Shown piece by piece: positions 18,900 to 27,400 of a stretch of DNA of 64,000 bases. The notes below the pieces were generated by a model, which did not search any database, had not been told where the DNA came from, and saw only the letters and a program-made list of their open reading frames with translations. This stretch comes from Paenibacillus sp. PL2-23 (GTDB lineage: Bacteria; Bacillota; Bacilli; Paenibacillales; Paenibacillaceae). The translations under genes and the position numbers were made by a program. The DNA lies in NCBI RefSeq assembly GCF_040834005.1, contig NZ_CP162129.1, forward strand, positions 5,073,501 through 5,137,500. Reading direction: 5' to 3'. The first letter of the stretch is position 1; the number at the start of each line of letters is the position of its first letter.

Positions 18900-19049
18900 C
18901 TATCGCGTCTCGCGATGAGGAGTTTGCTCGTTACAGAACTTGCAAAACTTCTTCAACTCGATGCGATCGGGGTGATTGCGTTTGTTCTTTGTTGTCGCAT
19001 AGTTTCTCTGTTTGCAGTTTGTGCATGCCAACGTGATGATTACCCGCAC
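18900..19049 (-). CDS. rpmG: 50S ribosomal protein L33
   Basis: A small gene of 49 aa starting at GTG 19049 with GGAGGT 9 nt upstream: MRVIITLACTNCKQRNYATTK..., ending CNEQTPHRETR. Four cysteines in two CxxC pairs (10/13 and 36/39) form the zinc-ribbon (C+) version of L33. It is the first gene of the secE-nusG unit, as in Bacillus. Confidence 0.95.
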   Translation of the reverse strand: MRVIITLACTNCKQRNYATTKNKRNHPDRIELKKFCKFCNEQTPHRETR

Positions 19050-19161
19050 CCGAATTACACCTCCCGAACTGCTTAAAAATACGAATCATGAAGCTCTATA
19101 TGAATTTCATTGATTCCATCGCCAATACGAAAAAAACCTCGAATTTCAGGCCTACCTAAAC

Positions 19162-19190
19162 ACTTTATCACAGCGCTAACACCATGTCAA
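19162..19190 (-). promoter_or_regulatory. sigma-A promoter of rpmG-secE-nusG
   Basis: TTGACA (19185-19190), exactly 17 bp, TAAAGT (19162-19167) on the minus strand, about 110 nt before rpmG. Near-consensus and well placed. Confidence 0.8.
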
Positions 19191-19282
19191 CGAAAGATGT
19201 CGACTTCGAGCCCTGCGAAATAATGGCACCGCGATCCCGGATTGGATGCTACCAGTATAGCCTCATACATGCGCTTTAAAAC

Positions 19283-19333
19283 CAACGGACTGCCAGCCCT
19301 CCCCGAAAAAGCGAGACAAAGCCGCAGTCCGTT
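19283..19333 (-). terminator. Terminator after sigH
   Basis: Inverted repeat AACGGACTGC ... GCAGTCCGTT with a long internal part, followed on the minus strand by TTGGTTTTAAA, 14 bp past the sigH stop. The stem is strong and the T-run moderate. Confidence 0.7.
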
Positions 19334-19346
19334 ATAATCGCTATCG

Positions 19347-20000
19347 CTACACGTTGCCGAAATCGCGTACTTCCAAATACTTCTCCAGCTTGCGCTTCAC
19401 GCGCTGAAGAGCGTTGTCGATGGACTTGACATGTCTGTCGAGATCCACGGCAATCTCCTGATAAGATCTTCCGTCCAGATAGAGCATCAGCACCTTGCGC
19501 TCCAGATCGCTCAGTATCTCGGACATCTTGTCCTCCAGGCCGACAAATTCTTCTTGATTAATAATCAATTCTTCGGGGTCGGACACTCGGTTGCCGCAAA
19601 TGACGTCTAGCAAAGTTCTGTCGGAGTCCTCATCATAGATGGGCTTGTCTAACGAAACATAAGAATTAAGAGGAATATGCTTCTGCCGGGTAGCCGTCTT
19701 GATCGCTGTAATGATCTGCCTGGTGATGCACAGCTCAGCGAAAGCCTTGAAGCTGGCCAGCTTGTCCCCTTTGAAGTCGCGAATCGCCTTATACAAGCCG
19801 ATCATGCCCTCCTGCACGATATCCTCGCGGTCTGCACCGATTAGAAAGTAGGAACGGGCCTTCGCTCTCACAAAATTCTTATATTTGTTAATCAAATACT
19901 CCAGCGCTATGCTGTCGCCGTGACGGACCGCCTCTACAATGTCTTCGTCTGCGCTGCACTCATATTCGAGCGTACTCCACTCTTTGAGGTCGATACTCAC
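19347..20000 (-). CDS. sigH: RNA polymerase sigma factor SigH
   Basis: About 217 aa from GTG at 20000 (MSIDLKEWSTLEYE), supported by GGAGG 7 nt upstream. Region 2 (KYKNFVRAKARSYFLIGADREDIVQEGMIGLYKAIRDF) and region 4 HTH (RSYQEIAVDLDRHVKSIDNALQRVKRKLE) match Spo0H-type sigma factors that direct transition-phase and early sporulation genes. Position between rpmG and yacP is conserved. No sigma-H or other promoter could be assigned with confidence upstream (20001-20218). Confidence 0.97.
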   Translation of the reverse strand: MSIDLKEWSTLEYECSADEDIVEAVRHGDSIALEYLINKYKNFVRAKARSYFLIGADREDIVQEGMIGLYKAIRDFKGDKLASFKAFAELCITRQIITAIKTATRQKHIPLNSYVSLDKPIYDEDSDRTLLDVICGNRVSDPEELIINQEEFVGLEDKMSEILSDLERKVLMLYLDGRSYQEIAVDLDRHVKSIDNALQRVKRKLEKYLEVRDFGNV

Positions 20001-20218
20001 GTCTATCCCTCCGGCCTGCAAGGCGTACGCCGCGCTAGATTTCGAGTTTATAGGATTGCGTTATTCCCGCAAGAAGATCGCTGGAAACATGATGTCAGTA
20101 TACATTATGTAACCTTACACCGTCAACCAATCCCGGCCCCGAAAACTATCGATTTTATAGAAAAATTGTAACTTTGTGCCACTCTATGAAAAAACGATGA
20201 AAGCTTGCGGCTATGCGC

Positions 20219-20740
20219 TTACTCGCCTCTTCGGAGCCGCTCCAGCTTACTCCACACGTCGAGGCTCACGTTCTGATCGACGGAGTTCCGGCGGATCGGC
20301 TTCTCCTCCCGGATGGACTGCTCGATCAGCCTGCGGTTCTGTACGATCTCGACCAGCAGCTCTCTGGCGGAGAGGCGCAGGGCGCCCTTGCCGAATACCA
20401 CGTGCTGCTCGATCATATCGGAGGTTGCCACGAACAGATGGCGCCGCCGCGCGATCAGCTCGTTGCACAGCCTCTCGATACATTCATCCGCCGTCTCCTT
20501 CTCCTTGGTGTAGACGACCGTAAGCTTATACTGCTTGAAGGCTTTGCCGAGGCCAGGCACCTGATGCGCGTCGAATATGACGTAAATCTGCATCCCCGTA
20601 AAGCCCTGATAGTCAGCCAGCATGCCCAGCAGCTTGTCGCGCGCGTCCTCCAGATCCTGCTCCTTGAGCTTGGCCAGCTCCGGCCAGGCGCCGATCATGT
20701 TGTAGCCATCCACAAGCAGGACGTCATTGCGCCGATTCAT
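20219..20740 (-). CDS. yacP: NYN-domain ribosome-dependent mRNA decay factor (YacP/Rae1)
   Basis: 173 aa with the NYN/PIN-like endonuclease core: LLVDGYNMIGAW with the first acidic residue, later YVIFDAHQ, the TADECIERLC helix and LFVATSD with another conserved acidic residue. In B. subtilis the orthologue Rae1 cuts mRNAs in the ribosomal A site. It ends 3 bp upstream-to-downstream of rlmB (start 20740, rlmB stop 20744), so translation is probably coupled. Confidence 0.95.
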   Translation of the reverse strand: MNRRNDVLLVDGYNMIGAWPELAKLKEQDLEDARDKLLGMLADYQGFTGMQIYVIFDAHQVPGLGKAFKQYKLTVVYTKEKETADECIERLCNELIARRRHLFVATSDMIEQHVVFGKGALRLSARELLVEIVQNRRLIEQSIREEKPIRRNSVDQNVSLDVWSKLERLRRGE

Positions 20741-20743
20741 GCT

Positions 20744-21499
20744 CTACAGTTCCCGGCGCTGCCTGACGACCTCGTACATCAGCACGCCGGCGGCGACGGA
20801 TGCGTTCAAGGAGTTGAGCTGCCCCTTCATCGGGAGCTTCACGAGAAAATCGCATTTCTCCTTGATGAGACGCCCCATCCCTTTGCTTTCATTGCCGATA
20901 ACGATCGCCAGCGGCATATCGAATTTCGTCTTGTACACATCCTGCTTGGCGCTCACATCGGTGCCTGCCACCCACACGCCCGCTTCCTTCAGCTTGTCGA
21001 TGGTCTGGGCCAAATTCGTCACCCGGGCGACCGGCACATATTCCGCCGCTCCTGCCGACGTCTTCAGCACCGTTGCCGTCAGCCCCGCCGCGCGCCGCTT
21101 CGGAATGATGACGCCATGCACGCCTGTGCATTCCGCTGTGCGGAGAATGGAGCCCAGATTATGGGGATCCTCGATCTCGTCCAGCAGCAGGATGAAGGGC
21201 GTTTCGTCTTTCGCCTTCGCCGCCGCGAGAATATTCTCCACCTCGGCATAAGCGAACGCGGCCGCCTGAGCAATCACGCCCTGATGCGCAACGCCTGCCG
21301 CCATGCTGTCCAGCTTGCGCTTGTCCACAAACTGGACCACAATGCCCAGCTTTTTGGCCTCCGCCGTGATAGGCTGGGTCATGCTTTTCTGCGAGCCCTC
21401 GGCTACCCATATTTTGTTAATCTCACGCCCTGAACGCAGCGCTTCCAGAACAGGATGCTTGCCGGCTATAAGCTCCTCTTGATTCATTTCAACGGACAT
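20744..21499 (-). CDS. rlmB: 23S rRNA 2'-O-methyltransferase RlmB (TrmH/SpoU family)
   Basis: 251 aa. The N-terminal substrate-binding domain (AGKHPVLEALRSGREINKIWV) is followed by the SPOUT knot with motifs NLGSILRTAECTGVHGVI, IGNESKGMG and LNSLNASVAAGVLMYE. The enzyme methylates a guanosine of 23S rRNA (G2251 in E. coli numbering). It sits between mrnC and yacP, as in Bacillus. Confidence 0.96.
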   Translation of the reverse strand: MSVEMNQEELIAGKHPVLEALRSGREINKIWVAEGSQKSMTQPITAEAKKLGIVVQFVDKRKLDSMAAGVAHQGVIAQAAAFAYAEVENILAAAKAKDETPFILLLDEIEDPHNLGSILRTAECTGVHGVIIPKRRAAGLTATVLKTSAGAAEYVPVARVTNLAQTIDKLKEAGVWVAGTDVSAKQDVYKTKFDMPLAIVIGNESKGMGRLIKEKCDFLVKLPMKGQLNSLNASVAAGVLMYEVVRQRREL

Positions 21500-21535
21500 A
21501 ATTGTCCTCCTGTCTTATTGGTTGTGGCATACCTT

Positions 21536-22018
21536 CTATTCACCCGCCAGCTCCCGCTCTCCAAGCGCGATGGCGAGCAGTTCACCGATCCGTCCCAGCC
21601 TGCCTTCAAAATAAAGATGGCCCACCAGGCACTCCAGCGCAGTCGCGTGCCTGTAATCACCAGGATCGGCGTTCCTCGGCGGAGCGCCGGATTTCGTGTT
21701 GCGTCCGCGGCGCACAATGTCCGCTTCCTCCTCCGTCAGATGAGGCTGCCATCTCTCCAGTATCGCCCTCTGGGCCTTGGCCGAGACAAGCTTGGTGGCC
21801 TCCTTGTGCAGATGATGAGGCTTGTGGTTCGGCAGCGAGATCAAATATTGCCTGACCAGCAGCTCGAATACCGCGTCGCCCATATAGGCCAGCACGACGG
21901 GGTTAACCAGCCCCGCCCGCTGGGCCGGGGAGTGGAAGGCCAGCGGGTTGCCGCCGGCTGCTTCCAGGGCAGAATGGCTCCCGATGCCAGGATGCGCGTC
22001 CTCCGCCGGCCTCATCAT
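21536..22018 (-). CDS. mrnC: Mini-ribonuclease 3
   Basis: 160 aa, an RNase III catalytic domain without a dsRNA-binding domain: NPVVLAYMGDAVFELLVRQYL holds the catalytic acidic motif and ECLVGHLYFEGR the second one. It matures the ends of 23S rRNA. Its start overlaps the cysS stop by 4 bp (ATGA), so the pair is translationally coupled. Confidence 0.96.
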   Translation of the reverse strand: MMRPAEDAHPGIGSHSALEAAGGNPLAFHSPAQRAGLVNPVVLAYMGDAVFELLVRQYLISLPNHKPHHLHKEATKLVSAKAQRAILERWQPHLTEEEADIVRRGRNTKSGAPPRNADPGDYRHATALECLVGHLYFEGRLGRIGELLAIALGERELAGE

Positions 22019-23424
22019 TTGCGCCGCCAGCGGATGCCTTGCGGCGTATCCTCAAGCACGATGTTTTTTTCATTCAGCAGGTCCCGGATTTCATCCGCTC
22101 TCGCCCAGTTTTTCGCCTTGCGAGCTTCCGTCCGCTCCACGATCAGACCCTCGATCTCCTCATCCAGCAGGTCCTGCTCCGTTTCTCCAGGCAGCAGGCC
22201 CAGCACGTTGTCGAAGCGGTCGAATACGGCAAGCAGCGCTTGCAGCCCCTCCGCCTTAGCATTGCCTGTCATATAATGATTCGCTTCGGAGACGAGATCG
22301 AACAGCGCCGTAATGGCATCCGGCGTACTGAAATCATCATTCAGCTTAGCCACGAAGCGCGCTTGAATGGCATCCAGCTTCTCCTGAAGCGCTATTTCGG
22401 CTGCTTGCTCCCCCTGTATGTGGGTCGTCGACTTCAGCCTATGCTTGAGATTCGTATAGCAGTTCGCGATTCGCTCCACGCTGTTCTCCGCCTGCGCAAT
22501 GGTGTCGTCGCTGAAATTCAGCGGGCTCCGGTAGTGCGTAGCCAGCATGAAATAGCGGATAGCCTCCGGCTTCACCTGCTGCACGAGCTCATGCACCTTG
22601 ATTCCGTTGCCAAGCGACTTCGACATTTTTTCGTTATTTATGTGAACGAAGCCATTGTGCATCCAGTAATTGGCGAGGGGCTTGCCTGTTACGGATTCCG
22701 ACTGCGCCACTTCGCATTCATGATGCGGGAATTGCAGGTCATGGCCGCCGCCGTGAATGTCGAGGGTATCGCCCATGTATCGGCGCGCCATCGCCGAGCA
22801 TTCGATATGCCAGCCCGGACGTCCCGGTCCCCAAGGACTATCCCAGTTGATCTCACCCGGCTTCGCGCCCTTCCACAGCACGAAGTCGACCGGGTTCTCC
22901 TTGCGCTCGCCAATTTCGACGCGAATGCCGAATTGAAGCTCTTCGATATTTTGATGGGACAGCTTGCCGTATTCTTGGAATGAGGATGTCCGGAAGTAGA
23001 CATCGCCTTCGCTTGCGTATGCATAGCCTTTGTCGACAAGCTCCGCGATAAACGAGATAATGTCAGGAATATGTTCCGTGACGCGGGGATTGATCGTCGC
23101 CTTGCGTACGCCAAGCGCCTCGATGTCGGCGTTGAACGCCCCGATGAACCTTTCGGCCACCTCTGGAACCGTTGTACCCAGCTCTTCCGCCTTGCGAATC
23201 AGCTTGTCGTCGACATCGGTGAAGTTGACCACATACTGCACCTCATACCCGGCATCCTCCAGATAGCGGCGAACCACATCGAAGAAGATAACCGGACGCG
23301 CATTGCCGATATGAATATAGTCATAGACCGTCGGTCCGCATACGTACATCTTCACCTTGCCCTGCTCCTGTGGCTGGAAGGCCTCCTTCGAGCGAGTAAG
23401 GGAATTATAAATAGAAACTGTCAT
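22015..23424 (-). CDS. cysS: Cysteinyl-tRNA synthetase
   Basis: 469 aa class I synthetase. Visible: zinc ligand region YVCGPTVYD, HIGH-type motif YIHIGNARP, DVDDKLI, the GWHIECSAMA zinc cysteine, HDLQFPHHECE and KMSKSLGN. The C-terminal anticodon-binding region is complete. It lies 108 bp after cysE, under control of the Cys T-box further upstream, and overlaps mrnC by 4 bp. Confidence 0.98.
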   Translation of the reverse strand: MTVSIYNSLTRSKEAFQPQEQGKVKMYVCGPTVYDYIHIGNARPVIFFDVVRRYLEDAGYEVQYVVNFTDVDDKLIRKAEELGTTVPEVAERFIGAFNADIEALGVRKATINPRVTEHIPDIISFIAELVDKGYAYASEGDVYFRTSSFQEYGKLSHQNIEELQFGIRVEIGERKENPVDFVLWKGAKPGEINWDSPWGPGRPGWHIECSAMARRYMGDTLDIHGGGHDLQFPHHECEVAQSESVTGKPLANYWMHNGFVHINNEKMSKSLGNGIKVHELVQQVKPEAIRYFMLATHYRSPLNFSDDTIAQAENSVERIANCYTNLKHRLKSTTHIQGEQAAEIALQEKLDAIQARFVAKLNDDFSTPDAITALFDLVSEANHYMTGNAKAEGLQALLAVFDRFDNVLGLLPGETEQDLLDEEIEGLIVERTEARKAKNWARADEIRDLLNEKNIVLEDTPQGIRWRRK

Positions 23425-23532
23425 GAATGAATTCTCCTTCTAATGGGTACTGGGATATTCGAGCTGCGATAACGGCGAACGGTAAAAGCTGACGGCCTCC
23501 ACACGGCTGCAATTACGACTGCTGCACAGCCC

Positions 23533-24171
23533 CTATACGCGATTGGCTTCTCGAAGCTCATTTTTCAAATCGTCAATTTCCTTCTGCATCGCTCTCAGCA
23601 TCTCGATAACGGGATCAGGAAGCTGCGTATGGTCTAGCCGATCGCCAACCCTCTCTCCGTTCCGCCGCACAACACGCCCCGGATTGCCGACAACTGTGCA
23701 GTTGTCTGGCACCTCACGCAGCACAACCGCATTGGACCCGATATTGGAATGATCACCTACCGAGAACGAGCCCAGCACCTTCGCGCCGGAGCCGATAACC
23801 ACATTATTGCCAATAGTGGGATGCCTCTTCCCCTTCTCCTTGCCCGTGCCTCCCAGCGTCACGCCCTGATAGATCACCACATCGTCGCCGATCTCGCAGG
23901 TTTCCCCGATGACAACGCCCATACCGTGATCGATAAAGAGCCTTTTGCCAATGCAGGCCCCGGGATGAATCTCGATGCCGGTCATAAATCGGCTGATCTG
24001 CGAAATAATCCGCGCCAGCGTGAACCATTTTCTCTTGAATAACGCATGCGCCAAGCGATGCGCCCAAATCGCGTGCAGCCCCGAATAGGTGAATATCACC
24101 TCAAACCGGCTGCGCGCCGCCGGATCGTTTTCGAACACGGTCTGCACATCCGACTGCAATTGCCGTAGCAT
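23533..24171 (-). CDS. cysE: Serine O-acetyltransferase
   Basis: About 212 aa from ATG at 24171 (MLRQLQSDVQTVFENDPAARS), with GAGAGG just upstream; the frame is open to 24198 but the first nine codons overlap the SD. An N-terminal helical domain is followed by the left-handed beta-helix of hexapeptide repeats (IGKRLFIDHGMGVVIGETCEIGDDVVIYQGVTLGG), including the catalytic Asp-His pair in DHGMG. It acetylates serine for cysteine synthesis. Regulation is probably by the upstream T-box, but an 8-unit palindromic array lies between that terminator and this start codon, inside the transcript. Confidence 0.97.
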   Translation of the reverse strand: MLRQLQSDVQTVFENDPAARSRFEVIFTYSGLHAIWAHRLAHALFKRKWFTLARIISQISRFMTGIEIHPGACIGKRLFIDHGMGVVIGETCEIGDDVVIYQGVTLGGTGKEKGKRHPTIGNNVVIGSGAKVLGSFSVGDHSNIGSNAVVLREVPDNCTVVGNPGRVVRRNGERVGDRLDHTQLPDPVIEMLRAMQKEIDDLKNELREANRV

Positions 24172-24228
24172 AATGACCTCTCCCTCCATGCTGCCCATCC
24201 CTATTCAGCCGAAGCCCTTCGGCGCCGT

Positions 24229-24625
24229 AGCGACATCTCGTGTCGCTGTTGCACAAACTAGCTGCTCATTCCGCGCTATAGCGACATCTCGTGTCGCTGT
24301 TACACAAACCAACTGCTCATTCCGCGCCATAGCGACATCTCGTGTCGTTATCGCCTACACAGGACCGTGGGCTGGTGCTATAGCGACACCTCGTGTCGCT
24401 GTTACACAAACCAACTGCTCATTCCGCGCCATAGCGACATCTCGTGTCGTTATCGCCTACACAGGACCGTGGGCTGGTGCTATAGCGACACCTCGTGTCG
24501 CTGTTACACAAACCAACTGCTCATTCCGCGCCATAGCGACATCTCGTGTCGTTATCGCCTACGCAGGACCGTGGGCTGGCGCTATAGCGACACCTCGTGT
24601 CGCTGTTGCACAAACTAGCTGTGAC
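24229..24625 (-). repeat. Tandem array of eight 51-bp units in the cysE leader
   Basis: Copies of AGCGACATCTCGTGTCGCT (7- to 8-bp arms around CTC) begin at 24229, 24280, 24331, 24382, 24433, 24484, 24535 and 24586: exactly every 51 bp. Each 19-bp palindrome is followed by a 32-bp spacer. Spacers are of two kinds, one starting GTTACACAAACC (or GTTGCACAAACT), the other ATCGCCTACACAGG, arranged A A B A B A B A, so a 102-bp super-unit is visible. Arm changes (C/T opposite G) keep base or wobble pairing. The array sits between the T-box terminator and cysE and would be transcribed with cysE. The period is a multiple of three, which keeps a plus-strand frame open; I see no sign that it is coding. 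Confidence 0.95.
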
Positions 24626-24635
24626 TAGCCTACAA

Positions 24636-24990
24636 AAAAAGCCCCTGCAGCATCTGTATGCTGCAGAGGCGTGTACACTCGCGGTTCCACTCTGCTTGAA
24701 CGGCCTGGTTCAGGAAGGCACCAAGCATCCCTTGCTCAGTCAGCCGCTCATCTCTCACCGTCTTTAACGCAGACGCTACGTTGCCGCCTACCTCGCATCC
24801 GCCAGAAATCGTGCATCTGACTGGACAACGGATCGGGACAAGGCTCCCAGGTGCATGTTTCCGTAATAGGCGGACTAGACAACTTGCAGCCTCATTCCGT
24901 GACGACGCTGTCAGCAGCATCACTTGAAATGTCGGTTGTCCTCTCTGCGAATCCGTTAGCCTAACGTACTTCTCCTGTTCACTGCCGATT
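24636..24990 (-). ncRNA. T-box leader for cysE-cysS, cysteine specific
   Basis: Reading the minus strand: Stem I base GGACAAC pairs with GTTGTC; the specifier loop AGGCTGCAAG presents TGC, a cysteine codon (24886-24888). The T-box word GTGGAACCGCG is at 24680-24690, followed by a terminator stem CCTCTGCAGCAT / ATGCTGCAGGGG and seven T residues (24636-24668). Uncharged tRNA-Cys would favour the antiterminator. A -10-like TATACT lies at 25007-25012 with only a weak -35. Same arrangement as the known Bacillus gltX / T-box / cysES locus. Confidence 0.85.
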
Positions 24991-25098
24991 GCTTATTATT
25001 AGTCATAGTATACCGGATTGTGCCAAAGCGCAAGTGGCTATACGTAACGATATGCGGGTCAAGTAAGTTCGGTGCTTATCCCTTCCACTTGATCTTCA

Positions 25099-26559
25099 TT
25101 ACGCCAGCCGTTGCTTCAATCTCGCCACAACCTTAGGCTTGCCTAGCAGAACGATGGATTGGTTCAGGTCCGGGCCATGCGTCTGACCGGTCAACGCCGC
25201 GCGGATCGGCATGAACAGCGCTTTACCCTTGAAGCCGGTATCCTTCTGCACAGCTTTGATCATATCCTTGATACCGTCAACTGTAAAAGGTGCCGCCTCC
25301 GACTCGATAAGCGTAAGGAAGGCCTGCAGAACGGTTGGCACCTGCTCTTCAGCAAGCACGCCTGCCGCTTCCTCTTCGTCCACAACATTCTCTCGGAAGA
25401 ACAGCTCCGTCACGCTGACGATATCCGACGCGCTGCGCAGCTTGTCCTGATGTAGAGCCACAAGCTGGGAAATCCACTCCCTGCCATCCGCGTCCAGCAC
25501 ATCCGGAACGCAGCCCGCCTTCTCCAAATGAGGCAGGCACATGTCGACGATGCGAGGAAGCTCGGCTTTTTTGATATATTCGTTGTTCATCCAGCTCAGC
25601 TTCTGCGTATCGAATACAGCCGGGCTCTTGCTGAGACGCTCCGCGTTAAACACTTGAATTAGCTCTTCACGCGTAAAAATCTCCCGCTCGCCCTCTGGCG
25701 ACCAGCCCAGCAGCGTAATGAAATTGAACATCGCCTCCGGCAAGTAGCCAATCTCGTCATACTGAGAGATGAATTGAATAATGGATTCATCCCGCTTGCT
25801 CAGCTTCTTCCTGCTTTCGTTCACAATCAACGTCATGTGGGCGAATACCGGCGGCTCCCAGCCAAACGCTTCGTAGATCATGAGCTGGCGCGGCGTATTG
25901 GAGATGTGGTCTTCCCCGCGCAGCACGTGGCTAATCTTCATAAGGTGATCATCCAGCACCACGGCGAAGTTATAGGTCGGTATGCCATCCTTCTTCACAA
26001 TGACGAAATCGCCCATCTCCGACGTATCGAAGCTGATGGAGCCTTTGACCATATCGTCGAACGTATAGGTTTTATTGGCGGGCACCCGGAATCGGATGCT
26101 CGCAACGCGGCCTTCCGCTTCGAAAGCCCGCTGCTGCTCAGGCGTCAAGTCGCGATGCTTGCCGGAGTAACGCGGCGTCTCGCCGCGAGCCTGCTGCTCC
26201 TCGCGCTCCTGCTCCAGTTCCTCTTCGGTGCAATAGCAGCGGTAAGCAAGGCCGCGGTCAAGCAGATCCTGCCAGTATTTGCTGTAGATATCGAGTCGCT
26301 CTGTCTGGCGGTACGGACCGTAGCCGCCGCCTACGTCGGTGCTTTCATCCCAGTCGATGCCGAGCCACTTCAGATACGTCAGCTGACTCTCCTCGCCCCC
26401 GGCCACATTGCGTTTCACGTCGGTATCCTCGATACGAATGATGAATTTGCCGCCCTGGCTTCTTGCAAACAAATAATTGAATAATGCCGTCCTTGCGTTA
26501 CCGATATGCAAATGTCCCGTCGGCGAAGGAGCGTAGCGTACGCGCACTTCTGCTGTCAT
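25099..26559 (-). CDS. gltX: Glutamyl-tRNA synthetase
   Basis: About 486 aa from ATG at 26559 (MTAEVRVRYAPSPTGHLHIGNARTA...), preceded by GGAGG; the open frame to 26622 carries 21 non-family residues. HIGH motif is HLHIG, KMSKS equivalent is KLSKRDES, and the anticodon-binding C-terminal half is complete. As Bacillota usually lack GlnRS, it probably also charges tRNA-Gln for later amidation. Its upstream region carries the second 51-bp repeat array. Confidence 0.97.
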   Translation of the reverse strand: MTAEVRVRYAPSPTGHLHIGNARTALFNYLFARSQGGKFIIRIEDTDVKRNVAGGEESQLTYLKWLGIDWDESTDVGGGYGPYRQTERLDIYSKYWQDLLDRGLAYRCYCTEEELEQEREEQQARGETPRYSGKHRDLTPEQQRAFEAEGRVASIRFRVPANKTYTFDDMVKGSISFDTSEMGDFVIVKKDGIPTYNFAVVLDDHLMKISHVLRGEDHISNTPRQLMIYEAFGWEPPVFAHMTLIVNESRKKLSKRDESIIQFISQYDEIGYLPEAMFNFITLLGWSPEGEREIFTREELIQVFNAERLSKSPAVFDTQKLSWMNNEYIKKAELPRIVDMCLPHLEKAGCVPDVLDADGREWISQLVALHQDKLRSASDIVSVTELFFRENVVDEEEAAGVLAEEQVPTVLQAFLTLIESEAAPFTVDGIKDMIKAVQKDTGFKGKALFMPIRAALTGQTHGPDLNQSIVLLGKPKVVARLKQRLA

Positions 26560-26607
26560 ATAAGGTTTCCTCCTTGATTTGTATGTATGTATGTTTGTAG
26601 CACCATT

Positions 26608-26885
26608 AAGCGTGTGTGGCACGTCTATTTGGTCACAGCGAGCTCCATTCTAGCAAATAGACGTTTCTGGCACGTCTAATTCGCCAAATCCCGCTCACCG
26701 GCGCCATTTAGACGTTTCTGGCAATTCTATTTGGTCACGGCGAGCTCCATTCGAGCAAATAGACGTTTCTGGCACTTCTAATTCGCCAAATCCCGCTCAC
26801 CGGCGCCATTTAGACGTTTCTGGCACTTCTAATTCGCTCAAGACTGCGCCCCTGAGCAAATTAGACGTTTACAGAACGTCTATCC
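26608..26885. repeat. Second 51-bp tandem array, between ispF and gltX
   Basis: Copies of AGACGTTTCTGGCACGTCT (imperfect palindrome AGACGT...ACGTCT) begin at 26659, 26710, 26761, 26812 and 26863, exactly 51 bp apart, with a decayed copy at 26608. As in the array before cysE, a 19-bp palindromic element alternates with 32-bp spacers of at least two types (ATTTGGTCAC..., AATTCGCCAAAT...). The sequence is unrelated to the other array, but the architecture is identical. It lies just upstream of gltX on the minus strand. Confidence 0.93.
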
Positions 26886-26920
26886 CGCTCCAACGCGCGC
26901 CCTCCGAGCCAGCAACAAGC

Positions 26921-27400
26921 CTACGCCTGCACCAGCAGCACCACCGACTGGGCGGCGATGCCTTCGCCGCGGCCGGTGAAGCCGAGCTGCTCCGTCGTCG
27001 TCGCCTTGACGTTGATCTGGCTGACGTCGGCCTCCAGCGCTCCGGCGATGATCTCCGCCATCTGCGGAATGTAAGGCAGCATCTTCGGCCGCTGCGCGAT
27101 GATAGTGGAGTCCGCGTTGCCCAGCTTATAGCCGCGCTCCTTCGCCAGCGCCCATACCCGCTCCAGCAGCTTCAAACTGTCGGCGTCCTTGAACGCGGCA
27201 TCCGTGTCAGGGAAGTGCTTGCCGATGTCGCCAAGCCCTAGCGCCCCCAGAATCGCGTCGGATATCGCATGGAGCAGCACGTCCGCGTCGGAGTGGCCCA
27301 GCAAGCCCTTTTCATATGGAATATGTACGCCTCCGATGATGCATGGACGGCCCTCCACCAATTGATGCACATCGAAGCCTTGTCCTACTCTTATGGTCAT
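26921..27400 (-). CDS. ispF: 2-C-methyl-D-erythritol 2,4-cyclodiphosphate synthase
   Basis: 159 aa with metal-binding GFDVHQL and GHSDADVLLHAISDAILGALGLGDIGKHFPDTD, standard for IspF. It forms the cyclic diphosphate in the MEP pathway for isoprenoid precursors. The start overlaps the ispD stop by 4 bp. Confidence 0.98.
   Translation of the reverse strand: MTIRVGQGFDVHQLVEGRPCIIGGVHIPYEKGLLGHSDADVLLHAISDAILGALGLGDIGKHFPDTDAAFKDADSLKLLERVWALAKERGYKLGNADSTIIAQRPKMLPYIPQMAEIIAGALEADVSQINVKATTTEQLGFTGRGEGIAAQSVVLLVQA

Noticed and set aside
24229..24625. CRISPR array (19-bp repeats with 32-bp spacers)
   Set aside because: The spacers are not unique but alternate between two sequences, the repeat is too short, and no cas gene is nearby. 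The same holds for 26608-26885.
24089..24628. Plus-strand repeat protein of 179 aa across the 51-bp array
   Set aside because: The frame is open because the repeat length is a multiple of three; it begins antisense inside cysE, has no SD, and the array fits better as non-coding leader sequence.
24630..24923. 97-codon minus-strand frame upstream of cysE
   Set aside because: It coincides with the T-box leader, whose motifs explain the sequence.
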